A DNA stretch of 64,000 nucleotides. It comes from Porites lobata. Lineage: Eukaryota; Cnidaria; Anthozoa; Scleractinia; Poritidae. Position numbers and translations under genes: made by a program. Under the pieces are notes generated by a model, which made no database searches, was not told the origin of the DNA, and saw only the letters and a program-made list of their open reading frames with translations. Below are positions 9,504-18,837 of this stretch, piece by piece; within the stretch, counting starts at the first letter, position 1, and each line of letters opens with the position of its first letter. The DNA lies in assembly GCA_942486035.1 (NCBI GenBank), contig CALNXK010000037.1:2212501-2276500 (forward strand), in the 5' to 3' direction.

Positions 9504-10427
9504 TCATGTGGACAGCGAAGGTATTCTGATATATCGTAAGAAAGCATTAGAATTCCACCGGCCAAAACTTCTGATCTGGGCATCCGAGAAGCCCTTTGCT
9601 GCTGCCCATGAGGCTGCTCCGATTCTGAAACTATGAGACTTATATTTGGAGACATCCAGATTGCAGAAATTAAGCGCTGCAGTTAGTGCAGATGTGAAAA
9701 ACGAACGAGAAATAGGGGAAGCGTCAGGCCAGCAAAAAAGTGGGCCTGGGAAATTGCCCCGAAGATTCAAATATGCTAGCAGCAATGATACAGGACAGAC
9801 AGGCTGCTCTCTGTAAAGAAAAAGATCTACGGGCTTTGAAGTATCGCTGTGCTTGTAATTTCTCAGGGTTAACTTAATAGCACTAATTGATCCCTCCCTA
9901 GTTTCCATGAATGTAATTTGATTCAAAAGGATTAAATTGCGCTGGGACTGATGAGCGCGGTATGTCAATTCCCCAACCCTCAATGCTGCAAAAAAGGCAA
10001 AGGCATACATTGCTTGAGTCATCTTTCTGTAATATAATGCAGACTGCGTGTGATCACTAGCCGCAATAATGTTCTCCAGTATTGGCAGTGAAATTGGTAA
10101 ACGCACATCGAATGATGGGTTGAGCTTACTGTACCCCCTAAGCGCTATTTGTATCATGTCTGCCTTTGTTGGATCTGATAGGGAGGCTAAGCGATGCGGA
10201 TATCTCAAGGCCGAGATGTAAGTCAAGACAGTAGAGGCTGCATATTTCTGTTCCGCTAGAAAGGCAATGAAGAGTGCTAAAGTGTTTATCGAAAGAGGAA
10301 AAACTGGGCCTAGATATCCCAGCCTATCTTGCTGAAATTGGTATAAGAGCTGCCATGGGCGCTGGTATGTACGCACCGAAGACGAACTTAAACTTGCTTC
10401 TAACAATTGCTTTAACCTACTTCCCAA
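9504..10427 (-). CDS. retroelement tyrosine recombinase (YR)
   Basis: This 307-residue protein is predicted to integrate the circular cDNA of the retroelement by site-specific strand exchange through a tyrosine nucleophile, instead of by a DDE integrase. An N-terminal SAM-like core-binding region (about 1-105) is followed by the catalytic domain. The expected active-site set is visible: Arg150 in AALRVGEL, Lys192 in the beta-hairpin region (NYKHSDTSKP), the His265-x-x-Arg268 box in SHSFRIGAASWAAAKG, Trp291 in FGRWNS at the second His/Trp position, and Tyr299 in LRYIR. Its start overlaps the end of the RT ORF by 16 nt in a different frame, so it is probably expressed from the same transcript by reinitiation or frameshifting. 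The frame is intact and nothing essential appears missing. Confidence 0.85.
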   Translation of the reverse strand: MGSRLKQLLEASLSSSSVRTYQRPWQLLYQFQQDRLGYLGPVFPLSINTLALFIAFLAEQKYAASTVLTYISALRYPHRLASLSDPTKADMIQIALRGYSKLNPSFDVRLPISLPILENIIAASDHTQSALYYRKMTQAMYAFAFFAALRVGELTYRAHQSQRNLILLNQITFMETREGSISAIKLTLRNYKHSDTSKPVDLFLYREQPVCPVSLLLAYLNLRGNFPGPLFCWPDASPISRSFFTSALTAALNFCNLDVSKYKSHSFRIGAASWAAAKGFSDAQIRSFGRWNSNAFLRYIRIPSLST

Positions 10428-12313
10428 TTCTCTGGAAGCAGATGCGCCGGAATCTGTGTTGGAGATGTTTGCATACCTGTACCCCTCGATATGGTTTTGA
10501 ATTTGCCCACCTGCAAACGAGACAAGCTGTCAGCCATTTCATTCTTAACTCCGGGAATATGACGCGCTTTGAATAAGATGTTGTTTTGCAAACACACCAG
10601 TACTAATTTGCGCAAAAGACCCAACAACATTGCATCTTTGGTCGTTTGTTTGTTGATGACATGCACTAAGCTTTCGTTATCGGTCATGAAAAGAACCCGT
10701 TTGTTTCGTAATTCCGGACACCACATACTAAGCCCAATTACAATAGGAAAGAATTCGAGAAAGCAAATGTTATATCTCTTCCATTTCTCCGGCCATGTGC
10801 CATATGCCCATTGATCACCGAAAAGTATACCGAAGCCACTGCTCTGAGCAGCATCTGTGTATAATCTTAAGCTATGAGATGAAGACCAGTCTTCCTGTAG
10901 AAAAAGGGACCTACCATTAAAGGACTCCAAAAAGCATTCCCAGATTTGTAAATCCTTTTTGGTTTGTTGGGTGAGGCGAATATAATGATGAGGCCGTTTA
11001 ACACCGACTGTTAAATTAATCAGGCGACGGAGAAATGCTCTCCCTGGAACAACTACTGAACATGCAAAGTTGAGCAAGCCTATCAATGACTGCAACTCTC
11101 TCAGGGTAACTTTCCGTCTGCCTTTCATGTTGCCAATAGTCGCCCTTGCTTTGACTACTTTGTCCGCAGGAAGTCTGGCCTCAAATCTCTCACAATCTAG
11201 TTCTATTCCCGCGAATGTTAAAACTTCAAAAGGACCAACCGTTTTTTCAGGAGCCATTGGAACCCCTATAGTGTTGCAGAAGTCCAAAAACCTTTGAAGA
11301 CTAGCACTGCAGGCTGCACGAGATTTTTCAACGATAAGAAAATCATCCAAGATATGGATTATGTTTGGAATCTTCAGTTTTGTTTGTGCTACCCATTCCA
11401 TTGCTGTGCTAAGGCTTTCAAAGGTTTTGCATGAACTTGCACACCCCATAGGTAAACAACAATCTACATAATATTTCCCTTTCCAGTGTAACCCCAACAA
11501 ATGATAATCCGCAGGGTGTACAGGAATTATCCGAAAAGCACTTGTAACATCAGTCTTAGCCATAGCACATCCTTTACCTAAACGCCTAATAATTTGAACT
11601 GCATTATCAACTGTGGCATAAGTAACCGAACAAAACTCTTGAGGGATAAAATCATTCACCGAACCCCCTTGTGGAAATGACAGATGATGAATCATCCTGA
11701 ATTCGCCTGGTTGCTTCTTGGGGATAACCCCTAGAGGAGAAACTCTCAGGTTGTCTAAGGGAGGCTGATCAAAAGGCCCTATTATTCTTCCTGCATGTAT
11801 TTCCTTAGCTAATTTATTGTCCACTATTTCTGGGTTGTTTATTGCTGAAACTAAGTTGCCTGAAAAATGACCAGTAACAGGCCCTTGAAAATGTAACTGA
11901 AAACCTTCCGTAAAGCCTTTTTGCAGGCTCTCGTTCAAATGGGTAGGGTAACCTTGCAAGAAAAACAATAAGCTATTGACTTTGACTGGTGTTGGAAGTG
12001 CTCCTGGGGTGGGGAATGCTGAACTTTGTTGGGTTTGGCCCCGCTGTAGATTTTGAGGGTTGCCTGCACTTGGTAATAGCGTGCTGTTGTCCACAGCGGA
12101 AACATTGGTGCAGGTAGGAACATCCGTTGCACGACATACCCTTGTGGAATTTCCAGCAATAGCCCCGGGGTACAAACGGGGAAGTTGCCCTAGGCTTTCC
12201 TGAGGTTGTTGTTGTCTTGGCCCGAAAGGAATGGGCACGTAGCCATAATTCGGAATGAATCTGATCCCAGGGGGCACCTTGGTTTTCCCGCAACCTTCTA
12301 AAATGTTCATCAT
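10412..12313 (-). CDS. retroelement reverse transcriptase-RNase H
   Basis: This 633-codon polyprotein copies the element RNA into DNA and removes the RNA strand. The first ~110 residues overlap the gag ORF in another frame and are low-complexity (QQQPQES, Pro-rich), so true translation may begin by frameshift from gag. RT motifs follow: PLGVIPKKQPGEFRMIHHLS (about 193-212), MAKTDV with Asp255, CLPMGCASS (286-294), and the palm motif ILDDFLI with Asp323/Asp324. LDD in place of YxDD fits DIRS-type RTs. RNase H residues are Asp487 (YTDA), Glu520 (FLEFF), Asp545 (MTDN) and Asp595 (MADSLSR). No methyltransferase domain or aspartic protease is present. It is fully open, with no internal stop. Confidence 0.88.
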   Translation of the reverse strand: MMNILEGCGKTKVPPGIRFIPNYGYVPIPFGPRQQQPQESLGQLPRLYPGAIAGNSTRVCRATDVPTCTNVSAVDNSTLLPSAGNPQNLQRGQTQQSSAFPTPGALPTPVKVNSLLFFLQGYPTHLNESLQKGFTEGFQLHFQGPVTGHFSGNLVSAINNPEIVDNKLAKEIHAGRIIGPFDQPPLDNLRVSPLGVIPKKQPGEFRMIHHLSFPQGGSVNDFIPQEFCSVTYATVDNAVQIIRRLGKGCAMAKTDVTSAFRIIPVHPADYHLLGLHWKGKYYVDCCLPMGCASSCKTFESLSTAMEWVAQTKLKIPNIIHILDDFLIVEKSRAACSASLQRFLDFCNTIGVPMAPEKTVGPFEVLTFAGIELDCERFEARLPADKVVKARATIGNMKGRRKVTLRELQSLIGLLNFACSVVVPGRAFLRRLINLTVGVKRPHHYIRLTQQTKKDLQIWECFLESFNGRSLFLQEDWSSSHSLRLYTDAAQSSGFGILFGDQWAYGTWPEKWKRYNICFLEFFPIVIGLSMWCPELRNKRVLFMTDNESLVHVINKQTTKDAMLLGLLRKLVLVCLQNNILFKARHIPGVKNEMADSLSRLQVGKFKTISRGTGMQTSPTQIPAHLLPENWEVG

Positions 12314-12902
12314 AAAAGTGCCAATTGGCCCCCTGGGTTGCTAACTCCTTGACCACTGATGCATATTTCATCAGGGCTGGCGTATCATGAGGTGCCTTTT
12401 CCGAATATGTGGCTACAAAGACTTGGAATGCTGATTGCCACTGGTCAATGGTTTGCAGTGACTGTTTCTTTTGGTTGGAGGCAATTACTATGGAGGGTTG
12501 TCCCCCATTGCTTCTTTCTATCTTAAACACAAACTCATCTTCTGCTTTACTCACAGTGTTATTTAGCAGGACAGTGAAATCTACATATTCGTTTGCCCAT
12601 ATTTGGGCTTTGACTTTTTGGGGCACTCTTTGCCCGAGTGGTATCGCAGCGGACAAGAAAGAGTTCTTACTTGTACGGGGTGTGTCCGTGGGCGGCACTG
12701 TCCCTGTCAACTGCTTAACTGCCTCCTCTACTGATCTGGTGACCGTGGAATGTGTATTTTCTTCAACTTGGCTCCGAGACACTGACCGGGAGATTTCCAG
12801 CCCTGAACTTGAAGCAGGGGCAGGAGCTGGCACAGGGTCTGGGACAAACTGTATTTGGGCAGAGGTCAAGTTGGTGGATGAGGGGAAAAAACCTTTGCAC
12901 AC
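11973..12902 (-). CDS. retroelement gag-like protein with zinc knuckle
   Basis: This 309-residue first ORF is taken as the nucleocapsid/gag product because of its position upstream of RT-RNase H and its C-terminal Cys/His cluster at about 249-279: CWKFHKGMSCNGCSYLHQC followed by CFRCGQQHAITKC. That pattern would chelate two zinc ions and bind RNA. The N-terminal part is Ser/Pro/Ala-rich, the middle (about 90-215) is probably helical, and the tail is basic and Ser/Pro-rich. The C-terminal 113 codons are also read in a second frame as the start of the RT ORF, and the double-coded stretch includes the zinc knuckle. The start is the first Met of the open frame; upstream sequence to about 13070 is presumed leader. 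Confidence 0.75.
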   Translation of the reverse strand: MCKGFFPSSTNLTSAQIQFVPDPVPAPAPASSSGLEISRSVSRSQVEENTHSTVTRSVEEAVKQLTGTVPPTDTPRTSKNSFLSAAIPLGQRVPQKVKAQIWANEYVDFTVLLNNTVSKAEDEFVFKIERSNGGQPSIVIASNQKKQSLQTIDQWQSAFQVFVATYSEKAPHDTPALMKYASVVKELATQGANWHFYDEHFRRLRENQGAPWDQIHSELWLRAHSFRAKTTTTSGKPRATSPFVPRGYCWKFHKGMSCNGCSYLHQCFRCGQQHAITKCRQPSKSTAGPNPTKFSIPHPRSTSNTSQSQ

Positions 12903-13250
12903 GGCGGTGTGAAGACAAAGTGGCTTGTAACCTGGCCTGCTTCAACTTATATATCACCCTGGACATCACGTCCCGGATGTAACCACTATTCACATGATCT
13001 AAACTTAAACTCTGCCCCGGATAACTAAGCAGGACGCATAAAAACATTTACTCCCTCTCCTGGAGTAAATCTCCTTTAAAACGATCGTGCCTCCTCTAGT
13101 TACGTAGACTTAACAAGAGGAACAGCTGGGAGAAGGGCTTTAGTAAAACTACGAATAAGTAATCGCAAACTAATGATAGAAATAGGCAGATACAATCAAA
13201 CTACGAAGGATAATAGGAATTGCCCTTTTTGGGGATACAATGCATACTCT
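12903..13250 (-). other. presumed 5' leader of the YR retroelement
   Basis: This AT-balanced stretch upstream of gag has no supported ORF. It holds a perfect 9-bp stem with a 7-nt loop (13046-13070). Some part of it must contain the 5' terminal repeat and promoter, but I could not match it to sequence downstream of the recombinase by eye. Confidence 0.35.
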
Positions 13251-14190
13251 ATGATGGAATAAATTTTACTATAAAGTCAAGACTCTGATTCCAAATATTA
13301 CCCAGTTACCTATAAACGGTTTGATCCATGAACTGACGAAATCTCCTGATTCCTTTATCAATATACCATTCATAAAATATATTTCAGCTTGAATTTTGAT
13401 GTTCGTGACAAATTATTATCAAAGTAACGTAATTGCCCTGTGTTGTAATTTTGATTCCTAGACATAGCTTTTGCAATACTGCATGTGTTTGTATGGTCAT
13501 GCAAATAAAGGTCGTTGTTGTTGTTGTTGTTACCCCTGAGTAATTATTATTCCATTTTCAAAGCACTGAAGCAAACAAAAACTGAGCCAGAAGTTCAAAC
13601 GTTGCGTAAATTGACCGATATTGCAAATTAAAATCGAAAAGGAGACCTACTCTTGAGACTTTTGTAAAATCCTTTCTCAACTGAACTGTTTGTTTGCCGA
13701 AATTAATGTTCAACGTTTGTTGATAAAGGAGAACCTTAAAAACTAAAAGGATGTATTTGGCGGCCCTATTGTTTTTCTTCATTCCGGGGAGAGAGGTCAT
13801 GTAGCGGCTCTTCTAACCCTAAAAGCCAAATGGTTTGCCACCCTAAACTAAAACAATGAAAATAATGATGAACAATGTTGTGTTAATGTTTTCGCCGACC
13901 GATGAAAAGACGGTGCTTACGAGCAGGGAGAGTATCGTACGGTCATAAGGTTCAGTCGGTAGCCGCGCGATCGTTAGTTCATAAATTTCTTCAACGTTCC
14001 CCGGCATGAACCAAGCCTAAAAGATTAATGATGGGTTTATTGTGAGCTTTATGTCTAGTTTCGATCAGTGAAAGATTTAATTCTACACGGAAATTTAAAA
14101 AAAAAAACAAAAAAGTCATCCTCGAAAACTGTCAATCACAATATAGAAGGAATATATACCTCTTTTAATTCGACTTGTCAGTGTTTACCA
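13251..14190. other. intergenic, no gene seen
   Basis: No supported gene was found. A short (gtt)n run lies at about 13511-13531. The remaining open frames have no motif. Confidence 0.55.
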
Positions 14191-14262
14191 AGGTGGTTCA
14201 GTGGATAGAGGCGTTAACTTTTAGTTATAGCTGATTATGAGGGTCTGGGTTCGAATCAAATG
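14188..14262 (+). repeat. tRNA-derived sequence (pseudo-tRNA or SINE head)
   Basis: A box-A-like tggttcagtgg at 14194-14204 and a box-B-like ggttcgaatca at 14248-14258 are spaced as in a tRNA gene. The acceptor ends and anticodon arm do not fold convincingly and the last box-B base is changed, so this is more likely a tRNA-derived repeat than a functional tRNA gene. Confidence 0.5.
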
Positions 14263-14573
14263 GAATAACTTCTCACTATAGCGGACAACCTCGAGCCGTG
14301 ACTTCGTCGTATAAATATGCAGCACAGAAGAAAAACGAAAAAGCTAACCCTTTTTGATCAAGTTATTATACTTATCTAGTTTAACGTTTAAACTCGAAGC
14401 TTAATATAGTGTAAAATAATTATAATTTACTTTTACCGGTATCACTTGTAATAATAATAATAATAATTTAAAAAGACTTGATTTGATGATCAGATTAAAT
14501 GAATATAGCTTAAACTGGTACAAACGTGTAGCTGTTTCGTTAGAGAGGGTAGAGTTGGTGGATTGAGCCGATT

Positions 14574-14600
14574 AAATGTCACCCTGTCAGGGTGACATTT
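14574..14600. repeat. 27-bp perfect palindrome
   Basis: Arms aaatgtcaccctg and cagggtgacattt pair perfectly around a single central t. It lies about 580 bp upstream of the first fibrinogen-like gene, just before a block (ggcaagaatgtttttcc onward) that is also conserved upstream of the second gene. It could be a dimeric factor site or a young inverted duplication. Confidence 0.8.
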
Positions 14601-15176
14601 TGGGCAAGAATGTTTTTCCAAGGTGATAACTGTGATTGATTTTGTCCCCGTATTTTGGCGTATTCCAAATCATAAAGGCATTGTTATTTATTTAACTTTT
14701 CACTTTTTAGGCTTTTAAACCTGACTCAAATTTTCAAACTTAATTTCAAACTTAATCACCTCGCAATGAAAACTGCTCAAAATAAGTTTTAAAATCTTTA
14801 TTTTATTATTAGTTGTGATAATTGATATTTCGCATTTAAAGTAATTATTGCCATACCTTAAATTTACGCTTATCAACTTCGTCAGGAGGGCCTATTAAGG
14901 GACGGTTGGTGGTTGGGGGCGGATGGCTTATAACCGCACTCAAATTCAGACAAGGTACACAAAAGTGCTGATCAAATGCAAGCTAGAGGTGGGGGAAGCT
15001 TATAACCTTACGTATTTTTTTGTTTACAGGTAGATGGCCCTATAACTAAGGGAGAAGGGGTTAAAAAAAAGAAACATACGGTATTCCCTCTTTTATTAAG
15101 CCCTCCTGAGGATCCTCAAGACAAAAATGATCATTTTTTATTTTGATTCCTGGTTTTTAGGATTTTGACTAAGACG

Positions 15177-18100
15177 ATGCAACCCTGGTTGACTGCAGCG
15201 TTTTCATTGTTTCTGGCATGCTCGGTGAATGGTCTGGACGTGGTTTTAAACGACACGTGTGCTGGTCAGAGTGATATAAATGAAGTTGCAAATATGATCC
15301 AGGAAATTGACATAAAACTCGACCAACAGAGCTTAAAGCTGGATAAAGTCATCCAACTTTTACAGGGTAAGCTGGGTAAAATGGCTCTCCTCCCAGCATG
15401 GTCAACATGAAAAACGGTTCTTATTTTAGTGATTCTCATCTGAAGACGTGTCTCAAGCGCACTGTTAAAGTTAGAAAGAACTAACCCAGCCCCCAAGCTG
15501 GTCAATTTGTTCCTGCGGACCCAATGCCTTATTCACAGTCTCTCCTAACCCTCGGCTAGCAAAGCTGGAAGTGGTTTCTTTCCGGCATGGCGTTTATATT
15601 AGCATGTACGGAGTCGTTCGCGTCGCTGACCTCTCGAATTCTGAGTTTTGTACGTCTCTCGGGGAAGTAAATAAGCCAACTTAGGCGAATGTCGGCAACA
15701 CGAGCCACTCCGTACATACTTACGGCCGTATATGACTCAGTTAACATTTTCTTCAAATTTTTAATGAACATTTGCGTTAAAATCTGCATTTTGGAGCAAA
15801 TTGTAGCCATCGTATTGTGCATCTGTATTTCTTCAATCAACAACGGCTCCACTAACAGAGGCTGGTCTGCCTGTGCTGACGTTAAATTGACATTAAATAT
15901 CGTCTTCCATTCTTCCATCCATAATTTCTTCCTTATGTCCTTACCAATACTTAATACTTACTTACTTACATACATACCTACTTATTACATACTTATTTAC
16001 TTATCGATACTTACTCACTTACGATTACTAGGTGGGTCAGGTGGCGTCGGAGGTAGCGGACAATCGAGAGTTTCTAGTTGCAAGGAACGTTTTAATAAAG
16101 GATCGTGAGTACAACATAAATAGTTACGTCATGTTAGTAACATTTCTTGTTATTTTTGGGTTTCGTCATATAACAACCAACCTTTTTGGTTTTTCATAGT
16201 ATCTTTCTTTAGTTCAACGGCTTTTTTCGCCTCTAATATAACCAGGCGCCCAGATCAGCTGTAACTCCATTGCAAATTAACGGCGGCTTGAGAATGGCGC
16301 GTGCACGTGCAGCACATGCATGCCCGGTTAGCGTTGTCCTAAGGGGATAAAGTGACTCCAATGGTTTTTATTAAAACAATTAATAAGGGCTGCAGAGTTT
16401 CTAGTAAATGCGGTCCTCTGCCGATTAAATTGTATTTATAATGAAAGCGCTTCTTAATTTTTCGAGTTTTAGGGCGGCGCTCTTTCAAGTAACTGCGATT
16501 TTCATTGGATATGAGGGCCTTGTTACATTTGTGGTCCATCTGCTTATAACATTTGAAGGCTTTATTACATTTGAAGTCAATTTTCACATTTGTGGCTTTA
16601 ACGGCCTAACTATCCGTTTTACTGCTTTCCGAGCGGGTACATATTTTTTTTTTCCTAGCGGGTACATATAATTTTTAATTAAGGCCACACTCTACCCGAT
16701 TCGGCTGGTGTTACATTAACTTGGCTTGGCTGTTGTAGATTGCTCCATAAAAATTTTTCTGTCCGACGAGTGATCAAAAGATTTTTATATTCTATTGTTA
16801 TATTTATTCCTGTTTTTTTTTTTTTTTTTTTTTTTCACCATTAAAACTCAATCGTTTATTGCATCTGATAGACATTCATTTAATAAAACATGCAAAGAAA
16901 ACAAATCTTTCTTTATTTCAGTGCCTCAAAAAACTATCATTTATCATAACTCAATATCCGTTTACTAGGATGCGTCAAAACAAAGCCTACTTGCTGAATG
17001 TGGGGTCTGAAATAATTCCTGTGTACTGTCATATGGAAGGTACAACTCAGCTTGAAGCATGCGGAGGAGGTGGATGGACTCTGGTCATGAAGATCGATGG
17101 CGAAAAGGTAGCAGCGGCATAGAAACAACTTTATTTATTATTCATTAAAAATATATTGCACATGTTCATGATTGGCTCCAGTCCATCGACTAATTCTTCA
17201 TAATCAACCGGCGTTTACCATATTTGGAAGATGTAGGAAATATATATGATCGATTCGATGGTAAATTGCCTAATAATAACCCATCAATCAACCTCGTTTC
17301 CAGCGTCGCGGCAGCGTAGTTGCTTACGCCTGAGTGAAAACAAGGCGCTCAGGGCTATCCAAAGACAAAATAGCCGAATTTCTAAACAATACTCAGCCTC
17401 ATTCAATATTAGTTAATTTTTATGCAGTTCTGTCACCATCTCAATAGTCCCTTTGAAGCAAGTCACTCAGTCACGTGATTCGCTTTGTCTCGACCTCTCG
17501 TATATATAGCCAGTCATATAATAAAGCCTCTTCACAGGTTCACTAGTAGAACCATGATGGCGGTCATTGACTATCATCACGACGAAATGTTTAGAGGAAT
17601 CTCGCCATATCACGTCATTACTACCTTAGCGTGGGTATTTATTACATTATTTAAGGTCGTCTTAGCCTAATTATTCTCAAAACTGCATGTGGAGGGGGAG
17701 TAGGTTGGATGTGGCTGTTTCCAGAGCCCAGACGACCAAACTGAATAGTCTTGCCAACTTTTGGAGCAGAATGTGACCAAGAACATGTGAAAACGGTCTG
17801 TTAATTGACTACATATATATGACCATCATTTTCTTCTTTATCTGTTCAGAGAACCTTTCACTACGATTCCAGATTGTGGACCGACAAGAGGGAGCATCAT
17901 CCTTCTTCAGGGAATACCCTGTTTGATCATCAAGAGACAAAATTACCCACCTACTGGAGCACACCATTTTCTAAGGTCTGCCTCGCTATGAAGATCGGTA
18001 GCCAAGTTAAATCGATCGTCATCTACAGAAACGCAAACTCCTTGTACTCCTTGATCGCTGACGGAAAATACCGTCCGACTTCACTGGGTCGTAACACCTG

Positions 18101-18359
18101 GAAGAGGCTGATTGGCGAACAGGCTTCGCTGCAGAGAAATTGTAATCGAGAGGGTTTCAATTCTGTGACATCATCAAGCAGGGCAAGAATTGGCATCATT
18201 GGCAACAACGAAAATGATTGCAAGACGTGCGACTCTAGAATTGGGTTTGGTACCGCAGGGCAGCTTGATGATAGCAACACCTGTGGAAACGTGGCAATGT
18301 ATGGTGGGGACAATGGCGATAAGCACATAAAAGCCATGGGTTACATCTTGGTGAAATGA
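15177..18359 (+). CDS. secreted fibrinogen-like/intelectin-like protein, coral SOMP5-like, paralog 1 (4 coding exons)
   Basis: Coding exons are 15177-15366, 16032-16104, 16969-17107 and 17850-18359 (912 nt, 303 aa), with GT/AG borders and intron phases 1, 2, 0. Exon 1 encodes a signal peptide (MQPWLTAAFSLFLACSVNG) and a predicted coiled coil (about 33-63, IDIKLDQQSLKLDKVIQLL). Exon 2 encodes a Gly/Ser linker, GGSGGVGGSGQS. Exons 3-4 encode the fibrinogen-like domain: IPVYCHM, CGGGGWTLVMKIDG, FHYDSRLWT, ETKLPTYWSTPFSKVCLAMK, DSRIGFGT, NTCGN and KAMGYILV. It is probably an extracellular oligomeric lectin or matrix protein. I recall close relatives being labelled skeletal organic matrix protein 5-like in corals; this was not searched. 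A splice acceptor at 15159-15160 just before the ATG suggests a noncoding first exon. A MITE sits in the 3' UTR. Confidence 0.82.
15952..16028. repeat. (CTTA/CATA)n microsatellite abutting exon 2 acceptor
   Basis: Imperfect acttacttacatac-type tetranucleotide repeats run directly into the tactag acceptor of exon 2 of the first fibrinogen-like gene. The equivalent repeat precedes exon 2 of the second gene at 28798-28914, so it supplies the pyrimidine-rich tract in both. Confidence 0.85.
16813..16837. repeat. poly-T tract (25 T)
   Basis: An uninterrupted run of 25 T lies in intron 2 of the first fibrinogen-like gene, about 130 bp upstream of the exon 3 acceptor. It may be the poly-A tail of a minus-strand retroelement insertion or part of the splice-site region. 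Confidence 0.9.
17450..17710 (+). other. intron 3 segment conserved between the two paralogs
   Basis: This intronic block is similar to about 31440-31625 in the second gene. Shared motifs include gaggaatctcgccat, gggtatttattacatta and attctcaaaact. It shows that the duplication included introns and that they have not diverged beyond recognition. Confidence 0.75.
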
Positions 18360-18450
18360 GTTTCAAAAAATCGGGTTCCAGTTCACGCGCCGCACAATGA
18401 TCAATGGATTTTGCAACGCTTATAGAAAATTGTAGACTTATATTAGGCAA

Positions 18451-18791
18451 TAGAGACCTTTAGATTCGAGGACGAGAACGACCACGAGTACGAGATTTTA
18501 TATAAAGTTTTTTCGCATATTGTCCAAAAATAGACACCCCGGAATTCTTCATTGTACTTTTTTCACCAGAAAAGTTAGCACTGTTACCTCTCCCGATTGC
18601 AAAATGCTAAAACTTCTAACATTTGTTGACTTGTTCCCGCTACTACGACACTCTCGCTAAAACTCGTAGTAGAATGACGACGGCTACCACGTTTCCCGCC
18701 AAAATGACGCTGCCTAACGCGCGAGCACTACTTACTTTAGAGAAAATTTCGTACTCGTAATCGTTCTCGTCTCATAATCTAAAGGTCTCTA
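18451..18791. mobile_element. MITE with TA ends in 3' UTR of paralog 1
   Basis: The terminal inverted repeats are tagagacctttagatt on the left and aatctaaaggtctcta on the right. Subterminal gacgagaacga and acgagtacgaga are mirrored by cgtactcgtaatcgttctcg. The element is about 340 bp, non-coding and flanked by TA, consistent with a Tc1/mariner-type non-autonomous element. It separates the stop codon of the first fibrinogen-like gene from its AATAAA; paralog 2 lacks it. Confidence 0.85.
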
Positions 18792-18831
18792 AATAGTTAA
18801 GGCCAGGACTATTTGTAGAAATTCTCAGTTT

Positions 18832-18837
18832 AATAAA
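18832..18837 (+). terminator. poly(A) signal of fibrinogen-like paralog 1
   Basis: AATAAA lies in taataaacgcattgct, which matches gaataaacgcattgct in the second paralog. The conserved context supports it as the genuine 3' end signal. Confidence 0.7.

Larger units (their letters stand above)
9126..13070 (-). mobile_element. tyrosine-recombinase retrotransposon (DIRS/Ngaro-like)
   Basis: Three overlapping minus-strand ORFs in the order gag, RT-RNase H, tyrosine recombinase define a DIRS-order element. No methyltransferase domain follows RNase H, which is more like Ngaro than classic DIRS1. All three frames are open with catalytic residues in place, so the copy is probably young. The outer ends are uncertain: a 9-bp-stem hairpin (atttactcc/ggagtaaat, 13046-13070) lies upstream of gag and a five-hairpin array lies downstream of the recombinase. 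I could not identify the split direct repeats expected of Ngaro elements, so the limits given are minimal. Confidence 0.8.

Noticed and set aside
14188..14262. Functional tRNA gene
   Set aside because: Box A and box B are present, but the acceptor stem does not close and the anticodon arm is poor.
16859..17122. Using the ATG at 16859 or the cag acceptor at 16920 as the start of exon 3 in paralog 1
   Set aside because: Phase 2 from exon 2 requires one base before the next codon. Only the tttactag acceptor (exon from 16969) fits, and the same solution independently fits paralog 2 (exon from 29472).
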